Source: JAMLIN01 sp041676645
GTDB lineage: Bacteria; Pseudomonadota; Gammaproteobacteria; Burkholderiales; Burkholderiaceae_E
Length of the DNA stretch: 16,966 nucleotides
Reading direction: 5' to 3'
NCBI GenBank assembly: GCA_041676645.1
Contig: JBAYRO010000066.1
Location: 1 to 16,966 of the forward strand
Shown here one piece after another: positions 14,206 through 16,966 of this stretch. Position 1 is the stretch's first letter. The number at the start of each line of letters is the position of its first letter. The notes under the pieces were generated by a model. It saw only the letters and a list, made by a program, of their open reading frames with translations, did not search any database and had not been told where the DNA came from. The position numbers and the translations under genes were made by a program.

Positions 14206-15168
14206 ATGCCCCTGATCCAGGCGATCACGAAGAACCTGAGCATCGCCATCCCGGCGGCGATGGTTCTGGGCCTGGTCTACGGCCTGGTCCTTCCGGCCGC
14301 ATGGCTCAAGACCCTGATCATCCCGCTGACCTTCCTGATGGTCTATCCGATGATGGTCGGGCTCAAGCTGTCGCAGCTGCGCGAAGGCGGCAATGCGCGG
14401 GTGCAGCTGCTGGCGCAGGGCGTGAATTTCGGGATCATCCCCTTTGTCGCCTTCGGGCTGGGACTCGTGTTCTTTCCGGACCGGCCTTTCGCGGCGGTGG
14501 GCCTGTTGCTGGCGGGGCTGCTGCCCACGAGCGGGATGACGATCTCCTGGACCGGCATGGCGGGCGGCAACCTGCCTGCGGCAATCAAGATGACGGTGCT
14601 GGGGCTGATCCTCGGTTCCCTCCTGACGCCGTTCTACCTCGAGGCGCTGGCCGGGGCCGAGATTCCGGTCGACCTCGCCTCGGTGTTCGGGCAGATCCTT
14701 CTCATCGTCGCGTTGCCGCTGCTTGCGGGCCAGCTCACGCGCGCCTGGCTGATCCGCCGTCACGGGGTGCAGGGTTTCCAGAAGGATCAGGCGCCGAAGT
14801 TTCCGCCGTTTTCCACCCTTGGCGTGCTGGGCATCGCCTTTGTCGCCATCGCCTTGCAGGCTCGTGTCCTGGCGTCCGAGCCGGCCATGATCCTGTGGTT
14901 CATCCTGCCGCTGCTGGCGCTTTACGCCGTGAACTACGCTCTGGCGGTCGGCCTTGGTCGCGCCTTGCTGCCGCGCGGCGATGCGATTGCGCTCACCTAC
15001 GGTACGGTCATGCGCAACCTGTCCATCGCGCTGGCGCTGGCCATGAATCTCTTCGGACCCGAAGGCGCCGAAGCCGCGCTGCTGATCGCGCTCGCCTATG
15101 TCGTGCAGGTGCAGTCCGCCGCCTGGTCGGTGAGGCTGGCCGATCGCGCCTTCGGCCCGAAATCGTGA
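14206..15168 (+). CDS. Bile acid:sodium symporter / ACR3-like membrane transporter
   Basis: Seen: 320 residues, nine to ten hydrophobic helices, opening with LIQAITKNLSIAIPAAMVLGLVYG and including LAGLLPTSGMTISWTGMAGGN and a late YGTVMRNLSIALALAM segment. This order fits the bile acid:sodium symporter superfamily, which includes ACR3 arsenite exporters; many such homologues are named 'arsenic resistance protein'. Odd: the whole protein has no cysteine, whereas characterised ACR3 transporters carry a conserved membrane Cys important for arsenite efflux, so an arsenic role is doubtful. No arsR, arsC or arsenite operator is nearby. The ATG at 14206 starts directly before the first helix; a TTG at 14176 is a weaker alternative. 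It is divergent from terC, 317 bp away with the riboswitch between, and convergent with the patatin fusion. Confidence 0.85.
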   Translation: MPLIQAITKNLSIAIPAAMVLGLVYGLVLPAAWLKTLIIPLTFLMVYPMMVGLKLSQLREGGNARVQLLAQGVNFGIIPFVAFGLGLVFFPDRPFAAVGLLLAGLLPTSGMTISWTGMAGGNLPAAIKMTVLGLILGSLLTPFYLEALAGAEIPVDLASVFGQILLIVALPLLAGQLTRAWLIRRHGVQGFQKDQAPKFPPFSTLGVLGIAFVAIALQARVLASEPAMILWFILPLLALYAVNYALAVGLGRALLPRGDAIALTYGTVMRNLSIALALAMNLFGPEGAEAALLIALAYVVQVQSAAWSVRLADRAFGPKS

Positions 15169-15227
15169 CTCCGTGGCTCCCCGGGGTTTCCTGGAAAAGG
15201 GGGCGGCCCGGACAAGCTGGAAACGCG

Positions 15228-16966
15228 TTACCCGACTCCAAGCGTCTTCCTCGCGACCGCATAGCCCTCCTCACGGTGCATCCCGATCGCGCGGGCCGAG
15301 AAATCATTGTGCAGCGATGCGGTCCGCTGACCGCTCCCGTTGCGCGCGAAGCGGGTGATGCGCGTCGCGGCGCCGTCGCCCATCAACTGGATGTATTCGG
15401 GCTGATGCCGGATCCGGGCAGCCTCGGCCGGTTCGAGACGATCGAGGATGCGGTCGATCAGCTTGCGATAGGCGCCGACCTTCTCCCGGTGCCGCAGGTC
15501 GCTGCGCACCCGCTCGGAGTAGACGATCTCGTCGCGGCGCAGGAGTACCTCCGTCAGGTTCGAAGGCAGCGGACTGCTGCCCGAGAAGAGATCGACGATG
15601 AACACGCGCTTGCCGTCCGGACCGCAGCGCTCGTTGACCAGGTCGAGCGGCGAGTTGCTCACGATGCCGCCGTCCCAATACGCCTTGCCGTCGACAAGCG
15701 TCCACGGGAATCCCGGTGGGAGACTTCCGCTCGCGATGATGTGATCCGCGGTGAGCTCGTCGACGTAGCTGTCGAAGATCTCGAACCCGGCGGTTTCGAC
15801 GTCGACGGCGCTGATCAGCAGGCGTACCGGGCTCGTGCCGAGCGAGGGGAAGTCCACGTACTTCTCCAGCAACTCCCGCAGCGGCGCGGTCTCGTAGAAA
15901 CTGGTCCAGTTCGCGGGCAGTTCCGGCAGCGTGCCGGGGGCAGGAATCCAGCGCGGCGTGAAGAATCCCGGGACGCCGAACATCAGGATCTGCATCGTCG
16001 CTGCGACCCGCTCATCACAGACGAAGGGCAATGGCATCACCGCCACGGAGAGATCGGCCCAGAACGCTTCCAGCGCTTCGGTCGCATGCCGTGGATGGCT
16101 TGCGATGATCGCGCCGTTGAAGGCGCCGATCGACACGCCGGCGACGATGTCCGGGAAGATCCGCCCCTCCTCGAGCGCCTTGACGACGCCGCACTCGAAT
16201 GCACCGAGCGCCCCGCCTCCCTGGAGGATCAGCGCGGTCTGCGGAGGAACCCGCTCGAGAGCGAACGAGGGATCACGCAGCCATTCCCTGACCGTCCCCA
16301 CGTTCACGCGGTGACGGATCCATCCTTCGACGAGGCGTGTCTCGTCGGCTGGACGACCGATCGAGAACAGGGCACGAGGCACGTCGTCCCGGAGATAGAA
16401 GAGTGCGAAGGATCCGGCGTCGAGATCGCCCCGTGCGATCCATTCCCGTCCTTCGTCGGTCGCGCCGACGACGTTGAAGCCGATCTCGCCGATCTCACCG
16501 AAGAAATACGAGACATCGTCGTACGGCAGCCGTTGCCCCAGCATGTTCCGGGCGGCAAGACGTCCCTGCTTGACCGCGTTGTCCCAGTGCTCGATATGGC
16601 GACGACGCGCGAACACCGGATCGTCGAAGGTCGTCACGTCGCCGGCCGCGAAGACGTCGGGTGCGCTTGTCGCGAGCAGTGAGTCGACGACGATCCGGCC
16701 GTTATCCAGCGTGATGCCGCTGCCCTCCAGGAACGACGTGGCCGGTTCGACGCCGATCGCGGCGATGACGAGATCGCACGGCAGGTGTCGTCCGGATACG
16801 GTCTCCATTTCGCGTACCCGATCGCGGCCATGGAACGCAGCAACGGTGTCGTCCAGCAGCACGTGAACGTTTCGGCTCGCGGCGTACCGTTCGAAGTAGG
16901 CCGAGAGGGACGGCGCCTTCAGGCGAGGGAGAAGGGCCGGGCCCTGCTCGACGACCGTGACGGCGA
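15228..16966 (-). CDS. FAD/NAD-dependent oxidoreductase fused to patatin-like phospholipase (N-terminus beyond window)
   Basis: Seen: one uninterrupted frame of 578 visible codons, open at the right edge. Visible residues 1-205 are the C-terminal part of a pyridine nucleotide-disulfide oxidoreductase: AVTVVEQGPALLPRL (NAD-binding part), LVIAAIGVEPAT, and APDVFAAGDV with Asp109 for FAD, then a reductase C-terminal-like EIGEIGFNVVG region. From about 240 a patatin begins: GGGALGAF at 249-256 (oxyanion hole), nucleophile Ser278 in GVSIG, and catalytic Asp431 in DGG. The last 100 residues (RRDEIVYSERVRSDL, DFSARAI, GYAVARKTL) resemble the DUF3734 tail found after many patatins. Known: patatins are Ser-Asp lipid acyl hydrolases. 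All catalytic residues of the visible part are intact. A GTG at 16862 is in frame but lies inside the oxidoreductase domain, so the true start is outside the window. A role linking redox state to membrane lipid turnover is speculation. Confidence 0.92.
   Translation of the reverse strand, partial: AVTVVEQGPALLPRLKAPSLSAYFERYAASRNVHVLLDDTVAAFHGRDRVREMETVSGRHLPCDLVIAAIGVEPATSFLEGSGITLDNGRIVVDSLLATSAPDVFAAGDVTTFDDPVFARRRHIEHWDNAVKQGRLAARNMLGQRLPYDDVSYFFGEIGEIGFNVVGATDEGREWIARGDLDAGSFALFYLRDDVPRALFSIGRPADETRLVEGWIRHRVNVGTVREWLRDPSFALERVPPQTALILQGGGALGAFECGVVKALEEGRIFPDIVAGVSIGAFNGAIIASHPRHATEALEAFWADLSVAVMPLPFVCDERVAATMQILMFGVPGFFTPRWIPAPGTLPELPANWTSFYETAPLRELLEKYVDFPSLGTSPVRLLISAVDVETAGFEIFDSYVDELTADHIIASGSLPPGFPWTLVDGKAYWDGGIVSNSPLDLVNERCGPDGKRVFIVDLFSGSSPLPSNLTEVLLRRDEIVYSERVRSDLRHREKVGAYRKLIDRILDRLEPAEAARIRHQPEYIQLMGDGAATRITRFARNGSGQRTASLHNDFSARAIGMHREEGYAVARKTLGVG

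Noticed and set aside
15169..15227. Possible hairpin terminator between the convergent transporter and patatin fusion (CCCCGGGGTTTCC ... GGAAAAGGGGG).
   Set aside because: The pairing needs bulges and there is no T-run; too weak to call.
13947..16682. A 911-codon open frame on the plus strand across the transporter and patatin fusion.
   Set aside because: It is out of frame with the transporter and antisense to the fusion, is rich in Arg/Gly/Pro with no domain motifs, and is explained by GC-rich codon bias.

Overview
The window is high-GC, gene-dense bacterial DNA, most likely from a gammaproteobacterium of the Lysobacterales/Chromatiales type. That placement is an inference from GC-rich codon use, the Proteobacteria-restricted 'dedicated sortase' (Pds) genes and the mix of respiratory genes; no rRNA or tRNA is present to confirm it. 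I see no IS elements, CRISPR arrays, tRNAs or phage genes.

Layout. (1) 1-2495: a divergent pair. A VIT/von Willebrand A surface protein runs leftward off the window, and a PdsR-like response regulator runs rightward. (2) 2492-2539: a perfect 19-bp inverted repeat that contains both stop codons of pdsR and a convergent AraC/GyrI-like regulator (2536-3372). (3) 3373-3759: the regulator's upstream region with two direct repeats 32 bp apart, then a possible 73-residue basic protein. (4) 3790-6348: a membrane-bound PQQ-dependent dehydrogenase of the glucose/quinate/shikimate family, leftward. (5) 6645-12810: a rightward operon for a terminal oxidase. It encodes a HemJ/CopD-like membrane protein, a lipoprotein CuA subunit II, a fused subunit I-III, a small unknown membrane protein, a DUF2231 protein, a CtaG-like assembly factor and an alpha/beta hydrolase. 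All junctions but one are 4-nt ATGA stop-start overlaps. (6) 12857-14121: a TerC/Alx membrane protein, leftward, preceded by a sigma70-like promoter and a yybP-ykoY (manganese) riboswitch. (7) 14206-15168: a bile acid:sodium symporter/ACR3-like transporter, rightward. (8) 15228 to the right edge: a fused FAD/NAD oxidoreductase-patatin phospholipase, leftward, N-terminus outside the window.

How the parts may work together. The PQQ dehydrogenase feeds electrons from periplasmic sugar or polyol oxidation into ubiquinone. The neighbouring oxidase would be the oxygen-reducing end of an aerobic chain; its cytochrome c donor is not encoded here. The Pds response regulator probably controls the divergent surface protein. 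The TerC gene is probably switched by Mn2+.

The most notable points are: a heme-copper oxidase subunit I lacking the canonical K-channel lysine and both D-channel asparagines while keeping all metal ligands; the oxidoreductase-patatin fusion; a riboswitch whose 3' strand can alternatively pair with the terC ribosome binding site; and convergent stop codons paired inside a perfect hairpin.
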